Shown here one piece after another: positions 7,283 through 15,441 of a stretch of DNA of 42,614 bases. Source of the stretch: SIG440 sp045648175 (GTDB lineage: Bacteria; Bacillota; Clostridia; Monoglobales; Monoglobaceae); NCBI GenBank assembly GCA_045648175.1, contig JAZRNN010000063.1, positions 1 through 42,614 of the forward strand, given 5' to 3'. A program made the position numbers and the translations under genes. Below the pieces are notes generated by a model. It saw only the letters and a list, made by a program, of their open reading frames with translations. It did no database searches and was not told the DNA's origin. The stretch's first letter is position 1, and each line of letters opens with the position of its first letter.

Positions 7283-8626
7283 TTATTTAATGCTTTTAAG
7301 GAGCTTCTGACCTTCATCAATTATAAATTCAGCAACACCCGCTTTGAATCTTGAGCTTCTTGCCTCGTAACCGCCTTCATCGTATGAATCCTGCATTGGG
7401 AAGTAACCTTCAGCGCCGTTTGACAGGCAGCAGGGAAGAATCATATCAAAACCTTCGGTTGCTTTAAGTCCAAGACCGATACCCGAGAAAGGTTCACCTG
7501 GAATACCGATAATAGCAACAGGACCGATTACCATTGCAGAAAGACGCATATCAAATGCATCAGGGCCGTTTTCAAGGCGTACCATACGTGCCGCCTCGGC
7601 AACTACTGTTGTAAGCATCATACCCTCAAAGGGAATTTCGTCATCCTTGCCCGCATTATGTAAATTGTTTATGCGATGAGCCTCAGGTATATCCTTTGGG
7701 TCAGGCCTATTTGACGGAACATTAACCACCTTCTGCTCGCTGCAAAGACAATCAACATCAACATAGTTTACCTTGTCATATGCCTGAAGCACGCCGCCTG
7801 TGACAACACGGGCAATATATTCTGCGTGATTGTAGCCTCTGGAAACATCGTCAAAATCCATAAACATATTGTTAAGGTCACCTGCCTTGGGATGAACATT
7901 AACATGGTTTATATCACCCTGAGCACCGTTAAAGAAAATACACTTTGTATTGTCAAGAATCTTTTCAACATTTGTTCTTAAAAGTCCTGGCCAGTCAGCA
8001 GAAATCTTGCAACCGCCCACAACGTCAGGATGATTTGCAAAGTTAACAAAAACAACGGTCTCTGCACCCTCGCGGTCAAATCTCAGCACATTTACACTGT
8101 CATCAATATCACCTACGGGACGAACGATATCAGGATTGTTAACACCTGGGTTTGTCTTTATGCTGCCGTCCTTCATCGCATAACGGCGAATAAATGCAAC
8201 ATTGGGGGCTGTGCCCTTGCCAAAGCCCATTTTTGCACATTTCAGGTCATCTACTGCAAACTTTGCAACATCGGCAATTCTGCGTTCAACAAAGGTTGTG
8301 TATTCCTTTGTAAGCTCGTCCTCTGAATTTATCATAAGTTCCGCAGCAGTATGGCTGTGTGTTGCAGAAATAATAATATTTTCTTCAGGAACACCTGATG
8401 CATCACTTGCAGCCTTTCTGAATACGGCTGAGAGCACTTGCTCGATACCACAATGGTCAACGGTAATAAGAAGCGTCTTTACCTCTCCATACTGAATAGC
8501 AATTGCATTTACCTGCAAATCGTCAAGTATTGCCTCGGCAAATCTTAGCTTATAATATCCTTTGATTGCAATCCCCATAGGCGGGTTGATGTTTGCACGG
8601 CCGAAACCAACTTTTAAATTACTCAT
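7283..8626 (-). CDS. Neutral/alkaline ceramidase-like hydrolase B (divergent)
   Basis: This 447-residue protein belongs to the same ceramidase-like family as hydrolase A but is quite different in sequence. Seen: ITVDHCG near residue 55, the metal motif SATHSHTAAE (H90, H92), the second zinc-ligand motif NFANHPDV with His199 intact, NGAQGDINHVN near 234-243, and GYFP with GGYE near 407-421. The position of the ceramidase nucleophile (GDxSPN) reads GDINHV, so the classical Ser is replaced. No signal peptide is visible. The start ATG has GGAGG 8 nt upstream. It is the first gene of the locus and is divergent from the AraC regulator 120 bp away. A hydrolase or metal-dependent lyase acting on a sugar conjugate is inference only. 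Confidence 0.77.
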   Translation of the reverse strand: MSNLKVGFGRANINPPMGIAIKGYYKLRFAEAILDDLQVNAIAIQYGEVKTLLITVDHCGIEQVLSAVFRKAASDASGVPEENIIISATHSHTAAELMINSEDELTKEYTTFVERRIADVAKFAVDDLKCAKMGFGKGTAPNVAFIRRYAMKDGSIKTNPGVNNPDIVRPVGDIDDSVNVLRFDREGAETVVFVNFANHPDVVGGCKISADWPGLLRTNVEKILDNTKCIFFNGAQGDINHVNVHPKAGDLNNMFMDFDDVSRGYNHAEYIARVVTGGVLQAYDKVNYVDVDCLCSEQKVVNVPSNRPDPKDIPEAHRINNLHNAGKDDEIPFEGMMLTTVVAEAARMVRLENGPDAFDMRLSAMVIGPVAIIGIPGEPFSGIGLGLKATEGFDMILPCCLSNGAEGYFPMQDSYDEGGYEARSSRFKAGVAEFIIDEGQKLLKSIK

Positions 8627-8666
8627 AATAAAACCTCCAATATATGTTTTAATATATACATCTCAA

Positions 8667-8695
8667 ATTATATTCTTATATAAATTACTTGTACA
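8667..8695 (-). promoter_or_regulatory. Candidate promoter of the hydrolase-isomerase locus
   Basis: On the minus strand, TGTACA (8695-8690) and a perfect TATAAT (8672-8667) are 17 bp apart. The weak -35 suits an activator-dependent promoter. It lies back to back with the -35 box of the divergent regulator promoter (8696-8701). Confidence 0.5.
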
Positions 8696-8725
8696 TTGAC
8701 AAATAATAACTTTACATGTTAAAAT
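8696..8725 (+). promoter_or_regulatory. Promoter of the AraC-family regulator
   Basis: A perfect TTGACA (8696-8701) and TAAAAT (8720-8725) are 18 bp apart, about 21 nt before the gene. AAGGGGTG at 8732-8739 serves as ribosome binding site. Confidence 0.7.
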
Positions 8726-8746
8726 CATAATAAGGGGTGAAAATCT

Positions 8747-9547
8747 ATGCGTTATAAGCTTTATTCAATGGGACAGCTTCCAATTCTGAAAATCAATAAT
8801 ATCGGCTATTCAGCCGATATTACCGATACAACCTTTGGTCCTGCAAGCAGAGACTGTTTTGTTATTTGTTATGTTTTATCGGGAAAGGGATTTTATAACA
8901 ACAACTCACTTTGTGCCGAAGAAGGCTTTATTGTAACACCGGATATTACCGAGTATATATATCCCGATGATAAAGAGCCCTGGGAGCTTTTGTGGTTTAC
9001 AAGCACAGACTCTAAAATAGCAGAATTATTTAAATATTATAACAATGATGAAAACTATATTTTCAGGCACAGCTGTCCTAATGAGCTTTCCGAAATCAAA
9101 GCATTGGCAATCGCCGAGAACAGAAAGATTATAAGCGATGCACGGATGCTTGAATTATTTTTTTCGGTTTTCAAGCATCACACCAATACAGGGGCAGACT
9201 CTTCTGCGGACAAGACCGCCGCGCAGGAATATCTTGACTTTTCGGTTAACTACATCAAGGCAAATTTCGGCCAAAATCTGACAGTTTCAAAGCTAACTCA
9301 GCTTTTGGGAATCAGTCAGCCCTATCTATATAAAATATTTAAAGACACATTTGGTAAATCTCCTAAAAGTTTTATAACAGATTATCGCATGAAGCTGGCA
9401 AAGGAAATGCTTGCTGAAACCGATTTTACTGTTGCAGAAATTGCATATTCAGTCGGTTTTTCAGACAGTTTTGCCTTTTCTAAATGCTTTTCATCAAGAG
9501 TAGGGACATCACCAACCGAATACAGACTTGCTCAAAAAATTCTTTAA
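8747..9547 (+). CDS. AraC-family transcriptional regulator
   Basis: The 266-residue protein has an N-terminal cupin-like sensing domain (roughly residues 15-130) and a C-terminal AraC/XylS DNA-binding domain with two helix-turn-helix units: NLTVSKLTQLLGISQPYLYK followed by the second helix-turn-helix with FTVAEIAYSVGFSD and FSKCFSSRVGTSPTEYR. Such proteins usually activate sugar-utilisation operons on binding an inducer. It is transcribed away from hydrolase B with only 120 bp between them and has its own near-consensus promoter, so it most likely controls the hydrolase-isomerase-hydrolase genes. The inducer is unknown. Confidence 0.93.
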   Translation: MRYKLYSMGQLPILKINNIGYSADITDTTFGPASRDCFVICYVLSGKGFYNNNSLCAEEGFIVTPDITEYIYPDDKEPWELLWFTSTDSKIAELFKYYNNDENYIFRHSCPNELSEIKALAIAENRKIISDARMLELFFSVFKHHTNTGADSSADKTAAQEYLDFSVNYIKANFGQNLTVSKLTQLLGISQPYLYKIFKDTFGKSPKSFITDYRMKLAKEMLAETDFTVAEIAYSVGFSDSFAFSKCFSSRVGTSPTEYRLAQKIL

Positions 9548-9553
9548 AATATA

Positions 9554-9582
9554 TTGCAAAACAAGTATAAAAATGGTAAAAT
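9554..9582 (+). promoter_or_regulatory. Sigma-A promoter of gatCAB
   Basis: TTGCAA (9554-9559) and TAAAAT (9577-9582) are 17 bp apart, about 40 nt before the gatC start. No terminator separates it from the end of the AraC gene, so some read-through is possible. Confidence 0.65.
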
Positions 9583-9623
9583 AAAGGATAATGTTATTTT
9601 ACCAATCAAAAGGAAGTGACTAT

Positions 9624-9908
9624 ATGTTATCATTGGACAACCTTAAGCTCCTTTGTGAGCTTTCAAAGCTGCATCTTTCAGAAGATGAGATGAAGGACTA
9701 CCAAAAAGAAATGACCGATATCATAAATCTTATGGATACAATCGGCGATTCAGATTTTGAATATAACCCTATTGATATGACAAATGCGGTTCCCTTTGGC
9801 GAACTGCGCGGCGACAACATCGAAACTTTTGACAATATGGAAGGTATCGTAGGCAACGGTCCCGAGGTTATTGCAAATCAGTTTGTTGTTCCAAAAATTG
9901 TAGACTAA
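9624..9908 (+). CDS. gatC: Aspartyl/glutamyl-tRNA(Asn/Gln) amidotransferase subunit C
   Basis: GatC is the small scaffold that wraps around GatA and stabilises the GatCAB complex. The 94-residue product shows the family pattern: an N-terminal helical half with LCELSKLHLSEDE and a tail ending VPKIVD. I choose the ATG at 9624 because AGGAAGTG lies 5-12 nt upstream; an upstream in-frame ATG at 9591 has no ribosome binding site and would give an atypical N-terminus. It is first in the gatC-gatA-gatB operon; gatA starts 12 bp later with its own AAGGAGGTG. Confidence 0.93.
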   Translation: MLSLDNLKLLCELSKLHLSEDEMKDYQKEMTDIINLMDTIGDSDFEYNPIDMTNAVPFGELRGDNIETFDNMEGIVGNGPEVIANQFVVPKIVD

Positions 9909-9920
9909 GGAGGTGCCGAT

Positions 9921-11354
9921 ATGACAAATTTAACAGAACTCAGAAAACAGCTTGACTCAAAAGAAATCTCTTCTGTTGAGCTTACAAAGAACTATCTTGA
10001 TAAAATTGACAAATGCGAAAATCTCGGTGCCTTTAACACCGTATGTCATGAAGAAGCCATTGCTATGGCAGAAATAGCCGACAAGAAAATTGCAAACGGC
10101 GATATTTCTGCTCTTACCGGTATCCCTATGGCGATAAAGGACAACATCTGTACAAAGGACATAAAAACAACCTGTTCATCAAAAATGCTTGCAGAATATG
10201 CTCCCCCATATAACGCAACGGTTATGGAAAAGCTGAATGCACAGGGCATCGTAATTTTAGGTAAAACCTCAATGGACGAATTTGCTATGGGCGGCTCTTC
10301 ACAGACCTCTGCTCTTGCAAAGCCAAAGAATCCCTTTGACACAGCAAGAGTTCCGGGTGGTTCTTCAGGTGGTAGTGCCGTTGCAGTTGCGGCAGGTCTT
10401 TGTGCTGCGGCACTTGGTTCTGATACAGGCGGCTCTGTTCGTCAGCCTGCGTCATTCTGCGGAATTACGGGTATGAAACCAACTTACGGCACAGTTTCAC
10501 GTTTTGGGCTTGTTGCCTTTGGCAGCTCACTTGACCAGATTGGTCCTATGGCAAATTCCGCCGAAGCTTGCGGTATTATCCTTAACGCAATTGCAGGTCA
10601 GGATGTACATGACAGAACAACCAGAGGCCACAATATCGACTTTAACTCTACTTTAGGTAAGGACATAAAGGGTCTTAAAATTGGTATTCCCAAAGAGTTC
10701 TACGGCGAAGGTATTGACGCCGAGGTTAAGGATGCCGTTATGAAGGTCGCAAAATTCTATGAAGAAATGGGTGCAGAGCTTGTTGAAGTTTCAATGCCCA
10801 CTCTTAAATATGCGGTTTCGGCATACTACCTTCTTGCCTGCGCTGAGGCAAGCTCAAACCTTTCACGATATGACGGTGTTAAATACGGCTACCGCACAGC
10901 ATCACCCGAAAGCTATGACGAGCTTATTAAGAAAACCCGCGCCGAGGGCTTTGGCGCAGAGGTTAAAAGAAGAATTCTTCTTGGCACCTATGCCTTATCC
11001 AGTGGCTACTATGAAGCTTATTACAAAAAAGCCCTTGCTGTACGTCAACAGTTCCGTCTTGAGCATGACGAAATCTTTAAAAAATGTGATGTAATGCTCA
11101 CCCCCACTGCACCTTCAGTTGCATACGGAATTGATGCAAACATTGATGACCCGGTAAAGATGTACCTCGCCGATGTTTGTACCGTTACGGCAAATATTGC
11201 GGGAATCCCAGCAATCTCCGTTCCCTGCGGTGTTAATACCGATGGTATGCCTATCGGCTTTTCAATCTCAGCAAAGAGATTTGACGATGCAAAAGTTATT
11301 CAGTTTGCGGATGCTTATGAAAAGAATTTTTCACATCCCACAGCAAATATATAA
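9921..11354 (+). CDS. gatA: Aspartyl/glutamyl-tRNA(Asn/Gln) amidotransferase subunit A (amidase)
   Basis: GatA releases ammonia from glutamine (or asparagine) for the amidation of Glu-tRNA(Gln) or Asp-tRNA(Asn). The 477-residue amidase-signature enzyme shows the Ser-cisSer-Lys triad as K73 (PMAIKDN), S148 (PGGSSGGS) and S172 (GSDTGGSVRQPA). Length is typical. It sits between gatC and gatB, with 12-15 bp gaps and strong ribosome binding sites at both ends. The operon indicates indirect synthesis of Gln-tRNA and possibly Asn-tRNA, as is usual in Clostridia. Confidence 0.98.
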   Translation: MTNLTELRKQLDSKEISSVELTKNYLDKIDKCENLGAFNTVCHEEAIAMAEIADKKIANGDISALTGIPMAIKDNICTKDIKTTCSSKMLAEYAPPYNATVMEKLNAQGIVILGKTSMDEFAMGGSSQTSALAKPKNPFDTARVPGGSSGGSAVAVAAGLCAAALGSDTGGSVRQPASFCGITGMKPTYGTVSRFGLVAFGSSLDQIGPMANSAEACGIILNAIAGQDVHDRTTRGHNIDFNSTLGKDIKGLKIGIPKEFYGEGIDAEVKDAVMKVAKFYEEMGAELVEVSMPTLKYAVSAYYLLACAEASSNLSRYDGVKYGYRTASPESYDELIKKTRAEGFGAEVKRRILLGTYALSSGYYEAYYKKALAVRQQFRLEHDEIFKKCDVMLTPTAPSVAYGIDANIDDPVKMYLADVCTVTANIAGIPAISVPCGVNTDGMPIGFSISAKRFDDAKVIQFADAYEKNFSHPTANI

Positions 11355-11369
11355 GGAGGTAAAAAAATA

Positions 11370-12794
11370 ATGTGTGCTAAATACGATACAGTCATCGGCC
11401 TTGAAATTCACGCCGAGCTTTCAACAAAAACAAAAGCATTCTGCACCTGCGATGCCTCCTTTGGCGGCGACCCCAACACTCACATCTGCCCTGTATGTAC
11501 AGGTCAGCCCGGTGCTCTGCCAATAATTAATTTTGAGGCAGTAAACTATGCAATCCGTGCAGGTCTTGCATTTGGTTGTGACATCAACCGTTATTCACGC
11601 TTTGACAGAAAGAACTATTTCTACCCCGACCTTCCCAAAGCCTACCAGATTTCACAGCTTGACCTGCCACTGTGTATCAATGGTAAGGTTGAGCTTTCAA
11701 CAGGAACAGTTGTAAGAATTCATCAAATTCACCTTGAGGAAGATGCCGGCAAGCTTGTTCACGACGATTATCACGGACAAAGCTGGGCAGATTACAACCG
11801 ATGCAGCGTGCCCCTGATAGAAATTGTCAGCGAGCCTGATATTACCTCTGCCGAAGAGGCTGCCGAGTTTGTTTCAAAGATTGCTCTTTACCTTAAATAC
11901 CTCAATGTCTGCGATGCAAAAATGCAGGAAGGCTCAATCCGTGCTGATGTCAATGTTTCATTAAAGCCTGCAGGCTCAACAGTTCTTGGTGACAGGGCGG
12001 AAATTAAAAATCTAAACTCCTTCCGTTCAATCCAGAGAGCGATTGAGTGCGAAATCGAAAGACAGACACAAATTCTTGACGAAGGCGGCAAGGTTGTTCA
12101 GGAAACAAGACGTTTTGACGATGCAACAGGCACCACTTCTCCACTTAGAAGTAAAGAAAACGCCAACGACTATCGCTACTTCCCCGAGCCTGATATTTTG
12201 GCAGTTACCTTTACCGACGAGGATATCGAAAGAGCAAAAAGTGAAATCCCTCTGCTCCCTCACGAAAGAGTGCACAAGTATATAAACGAATACAAGCTCA
12301 CCGACGAGGATGCAAGAGTTCTTACCCTTGAAAAATATATTTCGGATTTCTATGACGAAACTGTTGCAATCTACCCCGAATACAAGAGCGTTGCAAATAT
12401 GTTCTTAACCGAGGTTATGCGCCGTGTAAAGGAAACCGATACCGAGGAAATCCCCGTTTTTGCAAAAGATTTTGCAAAGGTTTGCGAAATGGCTGACAAA
12501 AACACCGTTAACCGCAATGATGCAAAAACAATCATCCGCTTTATGTTTGAAGAAGGCGGCGACCCCATGGAAATTGCAAAAGCAAACAACTTTATTGTCG
12601 AAGAAGACCTTTCTGCAATCAATGACTTTATTGATAATCTTTTTGCAGAACGCCAGGACCTTGTTGAAGACTACAAAAACGGAAAGACATCTGTGTTTGG
12701 CTTCTTTATGGGTCAGGCAAACAGAGGCCTTCAGGGCAAGGCAACTCCCAAATCAATCAAGGAATGTCTTGAACAAAAGCTTAAGAGTTTATAA
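11370..12794 (+). CDS. gatB: Aspartyl/glutamyl-tRNA(Asn/Gln) amidotransferase subunit B
   Basis: GatB is the kinase/transamidase subunit: it phosphorylates the misacylated Glu or Asp on tRNA using ATP and then amidates it with ammonia from GatA. The 474-residue product begins with the conserved YDTVIGLEIHAEL. It carries the four-Cys zinc site (C25, C27, C40, C43) and ends in a YqeY-like helical tail domain. The start ATG has AAGGAGGT 9 nt upstream. It is the last gene of the operon and is followed by a hairpin terminator. Confidence 0.98.
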   Translation: MCAKYDTVIGLEIHAELSTKTKAFCTCDASFGGDPNTHICPVCTGQPGALPIINFEAVNYAIRAGLAFGCDINRYSRFDRKNYFYPDLPKAYQISQLDLPLCINGKVELSTGTVVRIHQIHLEEDAGKLVHDDYHGQSWADYNRCSVPLIEIVSEPDITSAEEAAEFVSKIALYLKYLNVCDAKMQEGSIRADVNVSLKPAGSTVLGDRAEIKNLNSFRSIQRAIECEIERQTQILDEGGKVVQETRRFDDATGTTSPLRSKENANDYRYFPEPDILAVTFTDEDIERAKSEIPLLPHERVHKYINEYKLTDEDARVLTLEKYISDFYDETVAIYPEYKSVANMFLTEVMRRVKETDTEEIPVFAKDFAKVCEMADKNTVNRNDAKTIIRFMFEEGGDPMEIAKANNFIVEEDLSAINDFIDNLFAERQDLVEDYKNGKTSVFGFFMGQANRGLQGKATPKSIKECLEQKLKSL

Positions 12795-12807
12795 GCTAAA
12801 AATTTAT

Positions 12808-12833
12808 ACAGGCTCACCTTTTGGTGAGCCTGT
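12808..12833. terminator. Bidirectional terminator between gatB and the SLH gene
   Basis: A perfect 11-bp stem ACAGGCTCACC (12808-12818) pairs with 12823-12833 around a TTTT loop. It is T-rich downstream on the plus strand. It sits between two convergent genes and probably serves both. Confidence 0.85.
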
Positions 12834-12839
12834 ATTTCG

Positions 12840-13496
12840 TTATTTTTCAAAATTCATTATTCGCAAGGTTTTCCTTGTTGTTCCTTGGCTGCCGTCACAA
12901 ATTGCGTAGCTTGTTGACCCGTCGGTACTCCAGCCTGTTTGTGCCATTACCGGAATATCCAACGCCGCCGCAAACATCACAGCCACATCTCCCCTGATTG
13001 CAGGTGTATCTACCTTAAGCATCAAATCACTTGTAAGTCCAATCTTCTGCGCTGTGCGTGTAAAGCCCATTGGATAGCCGCCCGTCTGGTCTGCCATCGG
13101 GCTATAGCCCAGGGCAACAATCAACATCTTGATAATTTCCTCATTGGTGATTGTGGCTTCGGGATTGAAATTTCCCTTTTCATCGCCCTCGACAATTCTC
13201 AAATCTTTTACACAATTTATATAGTTCTTTGCCCAATGGGTGTCGGGAACATCAGGGAAGGCGCTGCTTTCAACATTATCTGCAAAGCTGTCGACAATTA
13301 TGCCCTGAATAGCACATATCATCTTTGCCGCCTCGGCACGTGTAATTGTGTCATCAAGCCGCATTTCACCGTCATCATCCCCCACCATAATTTCATAATT
13401 TCTTAAATCCTTTAACTGTTCCTCGCTTGGTGCCGCAAAGACAACAGTTGATAATAACATAACAAATATAAGTATGCAAGAAATAAGTTTTTTCAT
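12840..13496 (-). CDS. Secreted S-layer-homology (SLH) domain protein
   Basis: The 218-residue protein has a signal peptide (MKKLISCILIFVMLLSTVVFA, cleavage after about residue 21 at AxA-type VFA-AP). SLH-type repeats follow: an N-terminal partial one with DDTITRAEAAKMI, one with FPDVPDTHWAKNYI and EATITNEEIIKMLI, and a third, degenerate one. SLH domains anchor proteins to pyruvylated secondary cell-wall polymers, so it probably sits in the cell wall. There is no catalytic domain. It starts 17 bp after the stop of the M56 peptidase gene and so is probably the last gene of the BlaI-type regulated operon. Its role is not known; a structural or sensor partner of the membrane peptidase is possible. 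Confidence 0.85.
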   Translation of the reverse strand: MKKLISCILIFVMLLSTVVFAAPSEEQLKDLRNYEIMVGDDDGEMRLDDTITRAEAAKMICAIQGIIVDSFADNVESSAFPDVPDTHWAKNYINCVKDLRIVEGDEKGNFNPEATITNEEIIKMLIVALGYSPMADQTGGYPMGFTRTAQKIGLTSDLMLKVDTPAIRGDVAVMFAAALDIPVMAQTGWSTDGSTSYAICDGSQGTTRKTLRIMNFEK

Positions 13497-13513
13497 ATCA
13501 CATTTCCCTTTCG

Positions 13514-14956
13514 TTAATAAATTTTATATTCGCTTTCTATTTTCCAGTTATTACGCATTGTACCCCTCAGCACAATATCATAAACCTTTTCTTTATTCAG
13601 CCCGTCTATCACATATGTCGCTGAATATGACACAGGAATACTAAAGCTGTGAACCTCTCTTCCGCTTTCACCGTCATTGACAAATACATCAATTACCTCC
13701 TGAGCATTTGAGCTGATACCCAACCTGATACACCCATCTTCATCAGGCTTTATATCATGAATAATCCGTGTATCTCCACCCTCGGAATTAAACTCTCCAA
13801 CAATAGAAGGTTTTTTAACAACCTCTGTTTTGGATTCATCAATTATCTGTGTATCCGATAAAACATTTGGTATTGATACTTCGTTTTCCGTAATCTTTTC
13901 TTCAAATTCGGGCATAACGGAAAAATCAGTCTTTTCTTCTTCCTTTTCAGGCAAATCCCTTCTTTCTGCAACAAGAATACGCTCAACAAGCTGGTTGTCC
14001 TGTTGTGCGCTGCCCGCTATTATGCCACAGACATAAACCGAGCAAAAGGTAATTATCATTGCCGCCGCAACCCCTGTAACCCTGATTATCGGTCGAGGTT
14101 TATCGCTTTTGCTTATAGCCAGAAACCGTCTTTTCAGGCACCTTCCGCCTGCCGTTAAGCCTGTCGCAAGATATCCCTTAAAACTAATCTCATTCTGTGA
14201 AATCTCAAGAATTGTCTGCATATACTCACGTCTTTGTCGGTCGCACATATTCTCTGCCGCCAGAGCATCGCAGGAAATTTCACAGGATTCGTTTATCTGC
14301 CATGCAAGATAATACACCAACGGATTAAACCAATGAATACATTTCACCAGTGCTGTAAACCATTTTATGCTGACATCATTTCGCCTTATATGAACCGACT
14401 CGTGAGCTGTTATGTACTGCATTTTTTCGGTGTTATATAAACCCTGCGGAATATACAAAACAGCCTTTAAACCGCCAAAGAGAATTGGTGCCGCCACCCT
14501 GTCACTAATACGAATTTCAGCTTTGCCAAATTCACACCCATAAGTGGAATTTTTGTATAAAGCAGTTTTCAAAGCTATATTTGTCACAACCGTTTTAATA
14601 AATAAAACCGCTGCAATCGCAAGCCATACCCACGCAATAATATCAAAGCCCTTTATCCCGCCTGTCTGCACAGGTTGCGACATATATACCCCACTGTAAT
14701 CTTCAAATACAGAAATTTCGTCAACAGACTTTGACGATACAATGCTGATAGTTCGTGAAATCGCCTGCGGCAGTTTTAGTTCAGTTCTAATTTTAATCGG
14801 ACAAACCATAACAATCAAAACCAAAAGCCATATGTAAAACTGCCATCTTACCCCGAAAAATCTTTCGGTCAGAGGTTTTAGCACAAGCAAAAACAAGATA
14901 AGCAAACTACCGATTGCCGACATTATCAGTACCGATATAAGAATTTCGGCAAGCAT
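13514..14956 (-). CDS. M56-family (BlaR1/MecR1-like) membrane metallopeptidase with a novel outer domain
   Basis: This 480-residue protein has the BlaR1/MecR1 architecture: hydrophobic segments near residues 4-26, 39-52, 105-122 and 290-313, and a cytoplasmic zinc protease domain with HESVH (185-189) and a third ligand Glu in ESCEISCD (about 226). In this family a signal received outside activates the protease, which leads to cleavage of the BlaI-type repressor. The outer part after residue 317 is only about 160 residues. It is acidic and linker-like followed by a small beta-rich domain, and it lacks the 250-residue penicillin-binding domain with its SxxK motif. The sensed signal is therefore not obviously a beta-lactam. 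The repressor gene lies 15 bp upstream and the SLH gene follows. Confidence 0.9.
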   Translation of the reverse strand: MLAEILISVLIMSAIGSLLILFLLVLKPLTERFFGVRWQFYIWLLVLIVMVCPIKIRTELKLPQAISRTISIVSSKSVDEISVFEDYSGVYMSQPVQTGGIKGFDIIAWVWLAIAAVLFIKTVVTNIALKTALYKNSTYGCEFGKAEIRISDRVAAPILFGGLKAVLYIPQGLYNTEKMQYITAHESVHIRRNDVSIKWFTALVKCIHWFNPLVYYLAWQINESCEISCDALAAENMCDRQRREYMQTILEISQNEISFKGYLATGLTAGGRCLKRRFLAISKSDKPRPIIRVTGVAAAMIITFCSVYVCGIIAGSAQQDNQLVERILVAERRDLPEKEEEKTDFSVMPEFEEKITENEVSIPNVLSDTQIIDESKTEVVKKPSIVGEFNSEGGDTRIIHDIKPDEDGCIRLGISSNAQEVIDVFVNDGESGREVHSFSIPVSYSATYVIDGLNKEKVYDIVLRGTMRNNWKIESEYKIY

Positions 14957-14971
14957 ATCTTTTCCTCCTCA

Positions 14972-15337
14972 TTACAGATTAAACAGCTTTCTCAGCTCGT
15001 CAATATCCTCCTTGGTTACATCACCATTGCCTATAAGAGATGCCGCAAGGTCACGGGCAGAACCACCATACAGCCGTGAAATAAGCTTTGATGTCTGCTC
15101 CTTCTTATACTCCTCACGCATAAGAATCGGTGAGTAATGAATAACACGGTTAACCTTTTGAGAGCTGACAATACCTTTTTCAGCAAGCCGAAGAAGCATC
15201 GTTCCTACAGTATTATACTTCCACTTATCATCTGCAATACCATCGCATATCGTCTGAATACTGAGAGGCTTGTCCGCAGACCACAAAACCTCCATAATTT
15301 CAAGTTCGGCTGTGCTGATATCTTTTGTAGCCTTCAC
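14972..15337 (-). CDS. BlaI/MecI/CopY-family repressor
   Basis: The 121-residue winged-helix repressor begins at a GTG (VKATKDISTAELEIMEVLW), chosen because AGGAGGTG lies 7 nt upstream; a further upstream TTG would overlap the ribosome binding site region. The core with SIQTICDGI, TVGTMLLRLAEKGIV and a C-terminal dimerisation/proteolysis region is typical of BlaI. It should bind two TACAnnTGTA sites directly upstream and repress itself, the M56 peptidase and the SLH gene until cleaved. Family and regulatory logic are well supported; the inducer is unknown. Confidence 0.93.
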   Translation of the reverse strand: MKATKDISTAELEIMEVLWSADKPLSIQTICDGIADDKWKYNTVGTMLLRLAEKGIVSSQKVNRVIHYSPILMREEYKKEQTSKLISRLYGGSARDLAASLIGNGDVTKEDIDELRKLFNL

Positions 15338-15369
15338 TATATCACCTCCTGAACACTTTTGCAAAAAAG

Positions 15370-15426
15370 TTACTCCTACAATTGTAAGTTTAACTATATC
15401 TTACACTTGTAGGAGTAATTTGTCAA
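15370..15426 (-). promoter_or_regulatory. Promoter with two BlaI-type operators
   Basis: On the minus strand, TTGACA (15426-15421) and TAAGAT (15403-15398) are 17 bp apart. TACACTTGTA (15402-15411) and TACAATTGTA (15377-15386) match the BlaI/MecI dyad TACAnnTGTA. Their flanks extend into a 19-bp near-perfect inverted repeat (15370-15388 with 15400-15418). One operator overlaps the -10 box and the other lies over the start of transcription, so a bound repressor would block initiation. Confidence 0.88.
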
Positions 15427-15441
15427 TAGATTTTTGAAAAT

